From Mangrovicoccus sp049603835 (GTDB lineage: Bacteria; Pseudomonadota; Alphaproteobacteria; Rhodobacterales; Rhodobacteraceae): 64,000 nt of DNA. Positions 1 to 7,969 of this stretch are shown here, piece by piece (the stretch's first letter is position 1; each line of letters opens with the position of its first letter). Both the position numbers and the translations under genes were made by a program. Below the pieces are notes generated by a model. The model was given only the letters and a program-made list of their open reading frames with translations. It did no database searches and was not told the origin of the DNA. Location of the stretch: positions 62,001 through 126,000 of the forward strand of contig JBMYSZ010000007.1 of NCBI GenBank assembly GCA_049603835.1, read 5' to 3'.

Positions 1-1033
1 CCCCGGTCGCGCGGCTAGAGCCGGTCACGGTTGGCGGGGTCGTGGTGTCCAACGCGACGCTGCATAACGAAGATTACATAGCTGGGCGCGATTCCAATGG
101 CGTGCCAATTCGCGACGGCAAAGATATTCGAATCGGCGATTGGGTGCAGATCTATCGCGCCGGGGATGTGATCCCGAAAATTGCCGATGTGGATATGAGC
201 AGACGGCCAGAGGATGCTACGGCTTTCGAGTTCCCCGATCACTGCCCGGATTGCGGGTCCGAAGCGATCCGCGAACCCGGCGATGCGGTGCGTCGTTGCA
301 CGGGGGGGATGATCTGCCCGGCGCAAGCGGTTGAAAAGCTAAAACATTTCGTGTCCCGTGCCGCGTTTGACATTGAAGGGCTCGGTGCCAAACAGGTGGA
401 GCAATTCTATCAAGATGGGTGGATCAAAGAACCTGCTGATATTTTTACATTNNNNNNNNNNGGGGGGCGAAATCCGCTGAAAATCTTTTCCGAGCAATTG
501 ATGAGCGCCGCAATATTCCATTGAACCGAGTGATCTTCGGCTTAGGTCTGCGTCACGTTGGGGAAAACGCCTCGGCTTTATTGGCGCAACATTACGGCAA
601 TTGGGACGCCTTTTTCACTGGCACGCAAGACGCTGCACCCGGAAGTGAGGCTTGGGAACATTTGCTCAGCATTGATGGTGTGGGCGAGGTCATGGCGACG
701 GCCTTGGTTTCCGCCATGGGGCAAGAAGCGGAGCGCGCCTCGATCGAACGGCTTGTGGCGCAACTTGATATCCAACCGGTTGCGGCGCGTGACACCAGCG
801 GGGTGCTCGCAGGTAAAACCGTTGTATTCACCGGCAGCTTGCAAAAAATGACCCGAGCCGAGGCCAAAGCCCGCGCGGAAACCCTTGGCGCCAAAGTATC
901 AGGGTCGGTTTCGGGTAAAACTGATCTGGTCGTGGCAGGGGAAGGCGCGGGGTCCAAGGCCGCAAAAGCACAGTCGCTTGGGATCGAAACCATCGACGAA
1001 GATAGCTGGTTGGCGATGATTTCGGATCTTTGA
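1..1033 (+). CDS. ligA: NAD-dependent DNA ligase LigA (5'-truncated, contains assembly gap)
   Basis: Seals nicks in duplex DNA during replication and repair, using NAD+. The reading frame is open from the window edge and shows the OB-fold motif SNATLHNED followed by a four-cysteine zinc finger (CPDC, then C-x5-C in RRCTGGMIC). Helix-hairpin-helix repeats (GLGLRHVGENAS, IDGVGEVMA) and a C-terminal BRCT domain (GKTVVFTGSLQKMTRAEAKA) follow. Ten Ns lie at 452-461. The frame before the gap (codons starting at 450) and after it (codons starting at 467) differ. The second half resumes with the typical GAKSAENLF motif, and about 15-20 residues usual at this point in the family are absent. I therefore read one gene over a gap of unknown true size, not a frameshift mutation. 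The ATG at 521 is only an internal Met. recG follows 7 nt downstream. Confidence 0.95.
452..461. other. Assembly gap of ten Ns inside ligA
   Basis: Exactly ten undetermined bases. The coding frame does not carry across them (17 nt between in-phase codons on the two sides), and conserved residues between the IFT and GAKSAE motifs are missing, so the real gap is longer than ten bases. The last N (461) is likely a T, since TGG-GGG-GCG would give the family sequence WGAK. Confidence 0.95.
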
Positions 1034-1040
1034 AACTGCG

Positions 1041-3128
1041 ATGCCACGTCCGGAAATCCTCTTCCCCATCTTTGCCGAAACCGAAACCTTACCGGGGATC
1101 GGTCCCAAATTGGCCAAGACCCTGGATCTGATGGGGATCGCGACCATACGCGATCTAATTTTGACTTTGCCGATTAATGGCGTTGACCGGCGCCGAGTGC
1201 CCAGCCTCCGGGACCTGACTTTACCGGCGATCGCGACGGTTTTGGTGAAGATCAAAGCGCATTCCCCCCCGAGCCGGAAGGGTTTGCCCTATCGGGTTTA
1301 TGTGCAGGACGACGGCTTAGAATTCACACTCGTGTTCTTCCGTGGCCAAAAGGCATGGTTCGAAAAATCCCTGCCTATCGGGGAAACACGGCTGATTTCT
1401 GGCAAGGCGGAACTGTTTGACGGCCAAGCGCAAATCACCCACCCCGACTATATCTTGGCCCCGGATGAAGCTGGCGAGCTCCCTGAATTTGAGCCAATTT
1501 ACCCGCTCAGCGCCGGGCTTTCCGCAAAAGTCATGGCGCGGGCGGCGGATGCAGCGGTCAAACGGGCGCCGCAACTGGCAGAATGGATCGACCCTGCCTT
1601 GAAGGCGCAAAAATCCTGGCCGGATTGGGCGGATGCGGTGGCTTTGGCCCATGCGCCGCAAAGCCTGGCGGATCTTAGCCCGGATCACCCGGCGCGGCTG
1701 CGACTGGCTTATGATGAATTATTTGCCCATCAGCTCACTTTGGCGATTGCGCGGCAACGGCAGCGCCGGGCTTTGGGCCGAGTAAATGCGGCGACGGGTC
1801 GGCTGACGGAGCAGGTTTTGCAAACGCTGCCCTACGAATTGACCCAAGCGCAGCAACGTTGCATTGCGGAAATCCACGCGGATATGGCGCAAAAACGGCG
1901 CATGTCGCGCTTGTTGCAAGGGGATGTGGGCGCGGGAAAAACCATTGTTGCGCTGATGGCCATGCTCGCCGCGGTCGAGGCTGGTGGCCAGGCGGCGATG
2001 ATGGCGCCGACAGAGATTTTGGCGCGGCAACATTTTAGCGCTTTATCGCCCATGGTCGCAGCGCTCGGCATTTCTATGGATATTTTGACCGGCCGAGATA
2101 GTGGCCAGCAACGTCAGGATAAATTACTCGCCCTCGCGGATGGGAGTTTGGATGTGCTCATTGGCACTCATGCTCTGTTTCAGCCGGATGTTCAGTTTCA
2201 CGATCTGCGCCTTGCGGTCATTGATGAGCAGCATCGTTTTGGCGTCGCGCAAAGATTGGAGCTGGGCGCCAAAGGGCAGGGGGTGGATGTGCTGGTGATG
2301 ACGGCGACACCGATCCCGCGATCTCTCGCTTTGTCCAATTATGGCGATTTGGATCTGTCGATTTTGGACGAAAAGCCACCCGGCCGCACGCCGGTCAAAA
2401 CGGCTTTGGTCTCGGCCAAACGGATTGACGAGGTCATCCAGCATCTCAAAGCGGCGATAGAGGCGGGAAAGCAAGCTTACTGGGTCTGCCCCTTGGTGGA
2501 TCAAAGCGAAACTTTGGATCTGTCGGCTGCGGAAACTCGGATGAAAAAGCTGAGCGGCGCACTTGGGGCTGAAAATGTTGGGCTCGTGCATGGCCAGATG
2601 CCGCCTGCGCGCAAAGATGCGGTGATGGCGCAATTTCATGCGGGCGAGTTGAAGGTCTTGGTGGCGACAACGGTGATCGAAGTGGGGGTGGATGTGCCTA
2701 ATGCCTCGATCATGGTGATTGAAAGCGCCGAGAATTTTGGTTTGGCTCAGCTCCACCAGCTTCGGGGACGGGTTGGGCGTGGGGCGGCGCAGTCAACTTG
2801 TGTGTTGCTGCACGCAACGCAGATGTCGGAAACTGCGGAAAAGCGTCTGAGTTTGATGCGGGAGACCGAAGATGGGTTTCGGATCGCTGAAGAGGATTTG
2901 GCCATGCGCGGGGCCGGGGATGTGTTGGGCCGCGCGCAGTCGGGGGTGCCTCGTTTTCGCGTTGCCAATCTAGAGCGGCAGGCGGGTTTGATGGCGACGG
3001 CGCAAAATGATGCTCGTGCCGTGTTGGAACAGGACCCTGAATTGGCCACGGCACGCGGCGAAGCGATCCGCTGTTTGTTGTGGTTTATGGAACAAAATAA
3101 GGCAATTTCGCTGCTTCAGGTCGGGTGA
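1041..3128 (+). CDS. recG: ATP-dependent DNA helicase RecG
   Basis: Branch-migrates and regresses stalled replication forks and Holliday junctions. The 695 residues match the family length. The N-terminal wedge domain begins with a helix-hairpin-helix-like motif (LPGIGPKLAKTL, residues 17-28). It is followed by superfamily 2 helicase motifs: Walker A GDVGAGKT (about 294-301), DEQH box (395-398), motif III MTATPIPRSLA, and the motif V-VI region ATTVIEVGVDVPNA and QLRGRVGRG. The start lies 7 nt after the ligA stop, so the two genes are probably co-transcribed. A LexA-type box lies immediately after recG and belongs to the next gene. Confidence 0.96.
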   Translation: MPRPEILFPIFAETETLPGIGPKLAKTLDLMGIATIRDLILTLPINGVDRRRVPSLRDLTLPAIATVLVKIKAHSPPSRKGLPYRVYVQDDGLEFTLVFFRGQKAWFEKSLPIGETRLISGKAELFDGQAQITHPDYILAPDEAGELPEFEPIYPLSAGLSAKVMARAADAAVKRAPQLAEWIDPALKAQKSWPDWADAVALAHAPQSLADLSPDHPARLRLAYDELFAHQLTLAIARQRQRRALGRVNAATGRLTEQVLQTLPYELTQAQQRCIAEIHADMAQKRRMSRLLQGDVGAGKTIVALMAMLAAVEAGGQAAMMAPTEILARQHFSALSPMVAALGISMDILTGRDSGQQRQDKLLALADGSLDVLIGTHALFQPDVQFHDLRLAVIDEQHRFGVAQRLELGAKGQGVDVLVMTATPIPRSLALSNYGDLDLSILDEKPPGRTPVKTALVSAKRIDEVIQHLKAAIEAGKQAYWVCPLVDQSETLDLSAAETRMKKLSGALGAENVGLVHGQMPPARKDAVMAQFHAGELKVLVATTVIEVGVDVPNASIMVIESAENFGLAQLHQLRGRVGRGAAQSTCVLLHATQMSETAEKRLSLMRETEDGFRIAEEDLAMRGAGDVLGRAQSGVPRFRVANLERQAGLMATAQNDARAVLEQDPELATARGEAIRCLLWFMEQNKAISLLQVG

Positions 3129-3137
3129 CTCCGATTT

Positions 3138-3152
3138 GTTCTCATTAAGTTC
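3138..3152 (+). promoter_or_regulatory. LexA (SOS) box, GTTC-N7-GTTC
   Basis: GTTC at 3138-3141 and GTTC at 3149-3152, separated by exactly seven bases, is the operator known for alphaproteobacterial LexA. A second inverted, imperfect copy (GAAC-N7-AAAC, 3173-3187) follows, and ATTTGTTCT (3134-3142) is perfectly mirrored by AGAACAAAT (3172-3180). A possible -35 TTTACT (3153-3158) and -10 CAAATA (3176-3181), 17 nt apart, sit between and over these sites, so bound LexA would block the promoter. The target is the 40-residue gene that starts at 3212. Confidence 0.75.
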
Positions 3153-3211
3153 TTTACTTTTCCACGGAATCAGAACAAATAGTAAACATCAGCTCGAATG
3201 GAGGATGTTCG

Positions 3212-3334
3212 ATGTTCCAAATCGCCAAAACCGCTTTTCTTCGCTCTATCCCCAATCTTGGGACCGATTTAATCGGGGTTGCCGCGCTCGGTGTGACCTT
3301 TTTTGGCGTTTTGCATCTGCCTCAGTTTCTCTGA
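3212..3334 (+). CDS. Small membrane peptide (40 aa), probably SOS-induced
   Basis: ATG at 3212 has a good ribosome binding site (GGAGG, about 7 nt upstream) and runs 40 codons to TGA. The product starts with a short amphipathic, basic stretch (MFQIAKTAFLRSIPNLG) followed by one hydrophobic membrane span of about 20 residues (from LIGVAALG to HLP). It stands alone, with a LexA-type operator 60 nt upstream and a terminator about 95 nt downstream. I do not recognise a named family. Small SOS-induced inner-membrane peptides such as Caulobacter SidA (about 29 aa), which blocks division by binding FtsW/FtsN, are the obvious functional comparison. That role is inference from layout only, not from sequence similarity. 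Confidence 0.65.
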   Translation: MFQIAKTAFLRSIPNLGTDLIGVAALGVTFFGVLHLPQFL

Positions 3335-3429
3335 TCTGCCTGCGCACTTTGCCGGTCCAACGCTTCCTGCCGCGTTGGATATGTGACTTATCCCCATGGG
3401 TCACCTATTCGGAACAGTTCGCTTGACTT

Positions 3430-3464
3430 CCGCCGCCTCCCCGCCAGGAGAGCGGCGGTTTTTT
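3430..3464 (+). terminator. Rho-independent terminator after the small SOS-type gene
   Basis: Stem CCGCCGC (3430-3436) pairs with GCGGCGG (3452-3458), followed by TTTTTT at 3459-3464. It closes the transcript from the left and separates it from the convergent chemoreceptor gene. Confidence 0.8.
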
Positions 3465-3485
3465 ATTTGAGCTGCGCGAGACAGA

Positions 3486-4907
3486 TCAAAAAGTAAAGGC
3501 CATGCGCAAGCCACCCCAATGGGTGCCTTTGACGACGATTGGGGCAGAGAGGTCTTTCATCATTTTGAATTCACCCCCGCCCATGTCGCGGCGGTAAATC
3601 TGCAGCAAGAAAGACTCGCGGTTGCGACCTGCTTTTAACCCGACGCGGTCATCAAAAATACGCCGATTTCGGGAATTAGCGGCATTCCAAACCGGATCAT
3701 TGGGCCGCTGCGGCTGGCCAAATTTACGGTTATGCGTTGGCAAATAGCCTTGCTTAGTGACAGCCGCGCAGAAGACGATTTTGGGATCGAAAGTCAGCGC
3801 CTTTTCCTGAATTGGCGGTAAAACCTGATCAGTGAATTTGGTGAAAGCCGCCATCACCTGTTGCGGATCAGTGCCTGGGATGGGCTCAAACCGGAAATCA
3901 AACAGTTGTTCTTTGGTGATCTTGCCGTTTTCAATGCCATCTTCAAAAATTTGTCCGATCTCTGCGGCTTTTTCACGGACATAGTCGATAAAACGCCCAT
4001 CCTCACCAACACCACCCAAAGCAACAGTTTGTTGAACGATCGCCTCGCTTTGGTCGATCAGAGCATTTGTTTGATTGCGCGCCTGGTGAATACCCGACGC
4101 GGTTTGTTCGATCACGGAATTGATTTGGTCAAAGCAAACCGCGAAAGCAGTGCCGGCCCGTTCCACTTCGCGCGCTTCACTTGCGATACGCTGCGCATCA
4201 TCATTGGTGCTGCGCACATTAGAGCCGATATCAGCCAAGGCTTGGTCGGTTTCTTGTCCCTGGGAAATCACCGATGTGGCCTCTGTCGAAATTTTTTCCG
4301 CCTCATGGCGCAGAGTATCGATCCAAGACCCCAGGGAATTGATACTTTCCAATATGGCATCGGCCGCCTGAGAGGTCTTTTGCGACAATTCATTAATGGC
4401 CTCGGCAACCACCGCAAATCCCCGACCTGCTGTTCCGGCCCGCGCGGCTTCGATTTTGGCATTGATGGCGAGGATATTCACCTGGCTCGCGATCGAGGAA
4501 ATCGTGCCATTATTGGATTCTACCGCCTTCAGGGTTTCCACGACGGATCCCATTTTTTCATCCAAGGATTGCACCCAAACCGCGACAGATTTGCTGCGTT
4601 CATTGGATTTTCTGACAAAATCGATGGAGGTATCCACCGCGCCCAAAGTGCGATCTGTGGATTTGGAGACTGTATCCACCGCATCTATCACCGCTTGATT
4701 GGCCTCGCTGATGCGATGAGCGCCTTCGCGGGCTTCCCCAAGCAGCTTTAACTGACCATGGGATTGTTTGTCGATCAGGTCCAAAAAGCCCGCAATTTCA
4801 ACCACATCAAAGCCTAGGCTTGAGGCGGATTTCGACAGGCGGTTTAAGGCGGTGGTGTTCAACGCTGTTTCGGTAACTGTGGGGGGTGGATCAATCGTGT
4901 CGCGCAT
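3486..4907 (-). CDS. Soluble methyl-accepting chemotaxis-type receptor with C-terminal sensor domain
   Basis: The 473-residue protein has no signal peptide or membrane span. The first two thirds are coiled-coil with the conserved chemoreceptor hairpin that contacts CheA/CheW (ASQVNILAINAKIEAARAG, then GRGFAVVAEAINELSQKTSQAA). The last third (from about residue 330) is a globular domain ending in DLSAPIVVKGTHWGGLRMAF, a pattern typical of Cache/PAS-like sensor domains that are usually periplasmic. The order is therefore inverted compared with classical receptors and the protein is presumably cytoplasmic. The start has AGAGG a few bases upstream. No che or fla genes are in the window. Ligand unknown. 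Confidence 0.85.
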   Translation of the reverse strand: MRDTIDPPPTVTETALNTTALNRLSKSASSLGFDVVEIAGFLDLIDKQSHGQLKLLGEAREGAHRISEANQAVIDAVDTVSKSTDRTLGAVDTSIDFVRKSNERSKSVAVWVQSLDEKMGSVVETLKAVESNNGTISSIASQVNILAINAKIEAARAGTAGRGFAVVAEAINELSQKTSQAADAILESINSLGSWIDTLRHEAEKISTEATSVISQGQETDQALADIGSNVRSTNDDAQRIASEAREVERAGTAFAVCFDQINSVIEQTASGIHQARNQTNALIDQSEAIVQQTVALGGVGEDGRFIDYVREKAAEIGQIFEDGIENGKITKEQLFDFRFEPIPGTDPQQVMAAFTKFTDQVLPPIQEKALTFDPKIVFCAAVTKQGYLPTHNRKFGQPQRPNDPVWNAANSRNRRIFDDRVGLKAGRNRESFLLQIYRRDMGGGEFKMMKDLSAPIVVKGTHWGGLRMAFTF

Positions 4908-4955
4908 TGGGCCCTCTTTCTAAAAGAGCCCTATGGGGAAGCAGTTGAAGAAGGT

Positions 4956-5405
4956 TTAAGCGATCACATGTTCCCTAGCGGCATCTATGGCATCTAAGGT
5001 CGCATCCAAGCACAAAAGAATAGAGGCATGGCGGTTTTTGAACTCTCGCGCGGGGCGCAGGACCTCTAGATCCTCAAATGGGGCTTTGGGTGCGGTTTCA
5101 GTGCCTTGTAACAATTCCGCCAGCTGGTCACGGGCGGCCTGGGTTTCTTCGCGCGAACAGCCAAGGATATTGCGCCCAACCACAGAGGCCGCCGCCTGAC
5201 CCAAAGCACAGGCTTTGACATCTTGTCCGAAGCCGGTGATGCGGTCGCCTTCTAATTCCACATCCACCGTGACGGTCGATCCGCAAAGCGGCGCGCGTTT
5301 GGTGGCACTTCCTTGAGGGTGATCAAGCCGATGGGCCAGCGGGATATCGGCTGCGAGAGCCAGGATCCGCTGGGAATAAAGTTTGATCAGATCTGTTTCC
5401 GCCAT
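4956..5405 (-). CDS. Iron-sulfur cluster assembly scaffold protein (NifU/IscU-like)
   Basis: 149 residues with the NifU N-terminal/IscU fold. Three cysteines sit at the positions expected for transient cluster binding: in APLCGSTV, in VKACALGQAAASVV and in ILLCLDATLD. The family hands assembled Fe-S clusters to client proteins in the cytoplasm. This shorter, divergent version is common in Rhodobacterales next to hisI. It is transcribed divergently from hisI with 67 nt between the starts. No other isc or suf genes are nearby. Confidence 0.85.
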   Translation of the reverse strand: MAETDLIKLYSQRILALAADIPLAHRLDHPQGSATKRAPLCGSTVTVDVELEGDRITGFGQDVKACALGQAAASVVGRNILGCSREETQAARDQLAELLQGTETAPKAPFEDLEVLRPAREFKNRHASILLCLDATLDAIDAAREHVIA

Positions 5406-5472
5406 GGCGCCTTTCCCTCAGCTCATTGGGACAGTAGATAGCGAGGCAAAGCCAAACTGCAAAGGAAAACTC

Positions 5473-5832
5473 ATGGGTTTTGATCCTGCCTCGCTGCTAT
5501 ATAATGACCAGGGCCTTATTCCTGTCATTGCACAAGATGTTGAAACCAATGAAATTCTCATGATGGCTTGGGCTTCGGCTGAGTCCATTACCAAAAGCCT
5601 AGAAACCGGTCATGTCACCTATTGGTCTCGGTCGCGGCAGGCTTTTTGGGCGAAAGGCGAAACCAGCGGGCATGTGCAAAAGCTGGTGGAATTCCGGGTG
5701 GATTGCGATCGCGACTGTCTTTTGGCTTTGGTGCGCCAGACCGGGCCTGCCTGTCATACCAATCGACGGAGCTGTTTTTACACGGCTATTCGCGATGGGG
5801 AAGAGGTGGAAATCATGGGGCCGATGGCGTGA
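5473..5832 (+). CDS. hisI: Phosphoribosyl-AMP cyclohydrolase
   Basis: Third step of histidine biosynthesis: opens the purine ring of PR-AMP. 119 residues. It shows the family core VTYWSRSRQAFWAKGETSGHVQ and the metal-binding cluster (CDRDCLL, then ACHTNRRSCFY), with the three cysteines and adjacent Asp expected for Zn/Mg sites. The frame is open upstream to 5383, but the ATG at 5473 is preceded by AAAGGAAAA and gives the usual length. It is the single-domain form, without a hisE fusion. The last 20 nt overlap the end of the convergent gluQRS gene. Confidence 0.95.
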   Translation: MGFDPASLLYNDQGLIPVIAQDVETNEILMMAWASAESITKSLETGHVTYWSRSRQAFWAKGETSGHVQKLVEFRVDCDRDCLLALVRQTGPACHTNRRSCFYTAIRDGEEVEIMGPMA

Positions 5833-6676
5833 ACCACACGGCCTGACGGATTTCCAGGGGGCTCTGTCCCGCAGCGCGATAGAGGGTGAGCGCCCTCGCA
5901 TCATCGCGTTTGGCGAGGCGTTTTCCTGTTTCATCGCGTATCAGGCGGTGATGTAGGTAAAGCGGTTCTGGCAAATTGAGCAGACCTTGCAGCAGGCGGT
6001 GGATCGGTGTGGCTTCGGCCAGGTCGGCGCCGCGCACCACATGGGTGATGGCTTGGTCCGCGTCATCAAGCACCACCGACAAATGATAGGACGTGCCCAT
6101 ATCACGCCGCGCTAGGATCACATCGCCGATTTGCGACCGCATCTGATCGGGACTTAGGCGGCTAGGCGTGATCTGATCACCTATTTCCTGCCAGGTGATT
6201 TCAGGATCTCCCAAAGCGCTCAAAGCTGCGGCTATATCGAGGCGCAGCGGGATATTTTCCGGCATATGCCCACTGCGCACAGGTTTTTCGCGGCAAATCC
6301 CTGGATAGACCAGCCCATCGGGCCCCATAAGCGGCGCGCCTTCTTGCGGCGCGCTCAGCGCCTCTTGGATATCCCGACGGCGGCAGGTGCAAGGATAGAG
6401 CAGCCCTTGCTCCCAGAGCTTTTCAAGAGCTGCGTGATAGATGCCGAGCCTCTCGGATTGCCGCATCACCGGTTCAGGCCAGCTGAGCCCCAGCCAGCGC
6501 AGATCATCGAAAATTTGCGCCTCCCATTCAGAACGGGCGCGTGAGCGGTCAATATCTTCGATCCGCAGCAGAAATTCGCCGCCCAAGCGCCGGGCCAAAT
6601 CTTGGGCGGTGAGGGCTGAAAAAGCATGCCCCAGATGCAAAGGCCCGGTGGGTGACGGGGCAAAGCGCGTGCGCAT
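5813..6676 (-). CDS. gluQ: Glutamyl-Q tRNA(Asp) synthetase
   Basis: Attaches glutamate to the queuosine base in the anticodon of tRNA(Asp); it resembles the catalytic half of glutamyl-tRNA synthetase without an anticodon-binding domain. 287 residues, normal for the family. Visible motifs are the class I HIGH variant (HLGHAFSAL), a zinc site (CTCRRRDIQ, completed by YPGICR) and a KMSKS-like loop (GKRLAKRD). The gene ends inside the tail of convergent hisI and is followed at its start by the small membrane protein gene, whose stop lies 3 nt upstream, so these two are probably one transcript. Confidence 0.95.
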   Translation of the reverse strand: MRTRFAPSPTGPLHLGHAFSALTAQDLARRLGGEFLLRIEDIDRSRARSEWEAQIFDDLRWLGLSWPEPVMRQSERLGIYHAALEKLWEQGLLYPCTCRRRDIQEALSAPQEGAPLMGPDGLVYPGICREKPVRSGHMPENIPLRLDIAAALSALGDPEITWQEIGDQITPSRLSPDQMRSQIGDVILARRDMGTSYHLSVVLDDADQAITHVVRGADLAEATPIHRLLQGLLNLPEPLYLHHRLIRDETGKRLAKRDDARALTLYRAAGQSPLEIRQAVWFTPSAP

Positions 6677-6679
6677 GGA

Positions 6680-6862
6680 TTACCGGCGAATATTGCGTTG
6701 ATGGATCAACAGCCAGGCGAGGATGATGAACATGGGATGGGTAAGTCCCCCGGAAAAGAAAATCGCAGGCACCCAAACAAAGAAAATGATGATCCCCAAA
6801 ATCACATAGCCGGCAAAGAAAATCGCCAGCGGCGGCAAAAGGATAGCCAGAAGATACAGCAT
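6680..6862 (-). CDS. Small hydrophobic membrane protein, Pmp3/YqaE-like
   Basis: 60 residues, nearly all hydrophobic, with two membrane spans. The first contains ILLPPLAIFF and the second follows a proline-containing turn (WVPAIFF) and ends in the basic tail HQRNIRR. The LPP motif, central VPAI and length resemble the Pmp3/YqaE family linked to membrane potential and salt or cold stress, though the usual KxGCG turn is absent, so the assignment is tentative. It lies 3 nt upstream of gluQRS on the same strand. Confidence 0.6.
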   Translation of the reverse strand: MLYLLAILLPPLAIFFAGYVILGIIIFFVWVPAIFFSGGLTHPMFIILAWLLIHQRNIRR

Positions 6863-7003
6863 GCGGGACGGCCTTGTGAAACTGCGTTTCTGGTCAACTT
6901 ATATCCGATCCGGGTGAAATCCAACGCAGCCACAGCTTGCGAGAATAGTTTTCCGCCATTAGCGTCGCGCATAGAATAATTGCCCCATGATAAGGAGGAG
7001 ATC

Positions 7004-7969
7004 GTGACGGCATCATTCCCCACAGCCTTTTGTTGCGCCATTGGTCTGGTTGGTGCAGCCAGCGCAGCCAATGCGAGCGAAGATATCGCAGACCAGTATC
7101 CCGGCTCACCGCTATATTCCAAACCCTATGAGGTGATCCCTGGGGTTTGGTCGGCGATCGGTGCCACAGCCCCGCCGACTTATGAAAACTCCGGCCATAA
7201 CAATAATCTAAGCTTCCTGGTCACCGGCGATGGGGTGATCGTGATCAATGGCGGTGCGGCTTGGATCTTGGCCGAGGCGTTGCATACAGAGATCAAGGCC
7301 GTGACCGATCAGCCCGTGCGACTGGTGATCAACGAAAACGGGCAGGGCCATGCGATGCTGGGTAATGGCTATTGGGCCAAGCTTGGCGTGCCGATCTTGG
7401 CCCATTACGAGGCAGCCGATGAGTTCGAGGATCGCGGGGCGCAGATCCTAGCGGGGATGCAGCGCTATAATCGGGACAAGGCGGACGGCACGGTGCTGCA
7501 AGGCCCAACAGAGACCTTCGAGGATAACCACGTCATCGAGATGGGCGAAATGCGGGTTGAGGTGCTGCATCTGGGACCGGCTCATAGCCCTGGCGATATC
7601 TCCGTTTGGTTGCCCGAAGAGCAATTGGTGATTGCTGGGGATATGGCTTTTCACGAGCGCATGTTGCCAATTTTCGAGGATACGATCACGCTTGATTGGT
7701 TGGAAACATGGGACACCGCTTTTGAGCCGCTCGGCGCGGTATATGTGATCCCGGGTCATGGCCATCCGACCAATATGGCCCAGGTGAGGCGTTACACGAA
7801 GGGATATCTAGACTATCTGCGGACTCAGATCGGCGCGCATCTAGAGGCGGGCGGCGATCTGGCCAGCGCTTATTATGTGGATCAGACGCCTTATGCGCAT
7901 CTGGATACATATGAAGAGCTGGCCACGAAAAATGCCGGGCGGGTTTATGAGCAGATGGAATTTGAGTAG
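7004..7969 (+). CDS. Secreted metallo-beta-lactamase-fold protein with degenerate metal site
   Basis: 321 residues. The start is GTG at 7004, directed by AAGGAGG at 6992-6998; an upstream TTG at 6980 is in frame but lies before this site. A signal peptide ends near ASAANA-SED. The later fold motifs are present: HLGPAHSPGD, a GD in VIAGDMAFHER, and VIPGHGHPT. However, the first motif, normally HxHxDH, reads NENGQGH (residues 110-116), so the usual zinc ligands are missing. The family includes SoxH/quinoprotein-relay hydrolases, often periplasmic. The protein may bind one metal or none, or act as a binding protein. The stop abuts the stop of convergent trmFO. Confidence 0.85.
   Translation: MTASFPTAFCCAIGLVGAASAANASEDIADQYPGSPLYSKPYEVIPGVWSAIGATAPPTYENSGHNNNLSFLVTGDGVIVINGGAAWILAEALHTEIKAVTDQPVRLVINENGQGHAMLGNGYWAKLGVPILAHYEAADEFEDRGAQILAGMQRYNRDKADGTVLQGPTETFEDNHVIEMGEMRVEVLHLGPAHSPGDISVWLPEEQLVIAGDMAFHERMLPIFEDTITLDWLETWDTAFEPLGAVYVIPGHGHPTNMAQVRRYTKGYLDYLRTQIGAHLEAGGDLASAYYVDQTPYAHLDTYEELATKNAGRVYEQMEFE

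Noticed and set aside
521..1033. ligA second half as a separate gene or a true frameshift
   Set aside because: The break coincides with ten Ns and missing conserved residues; an assembly gap explains it.
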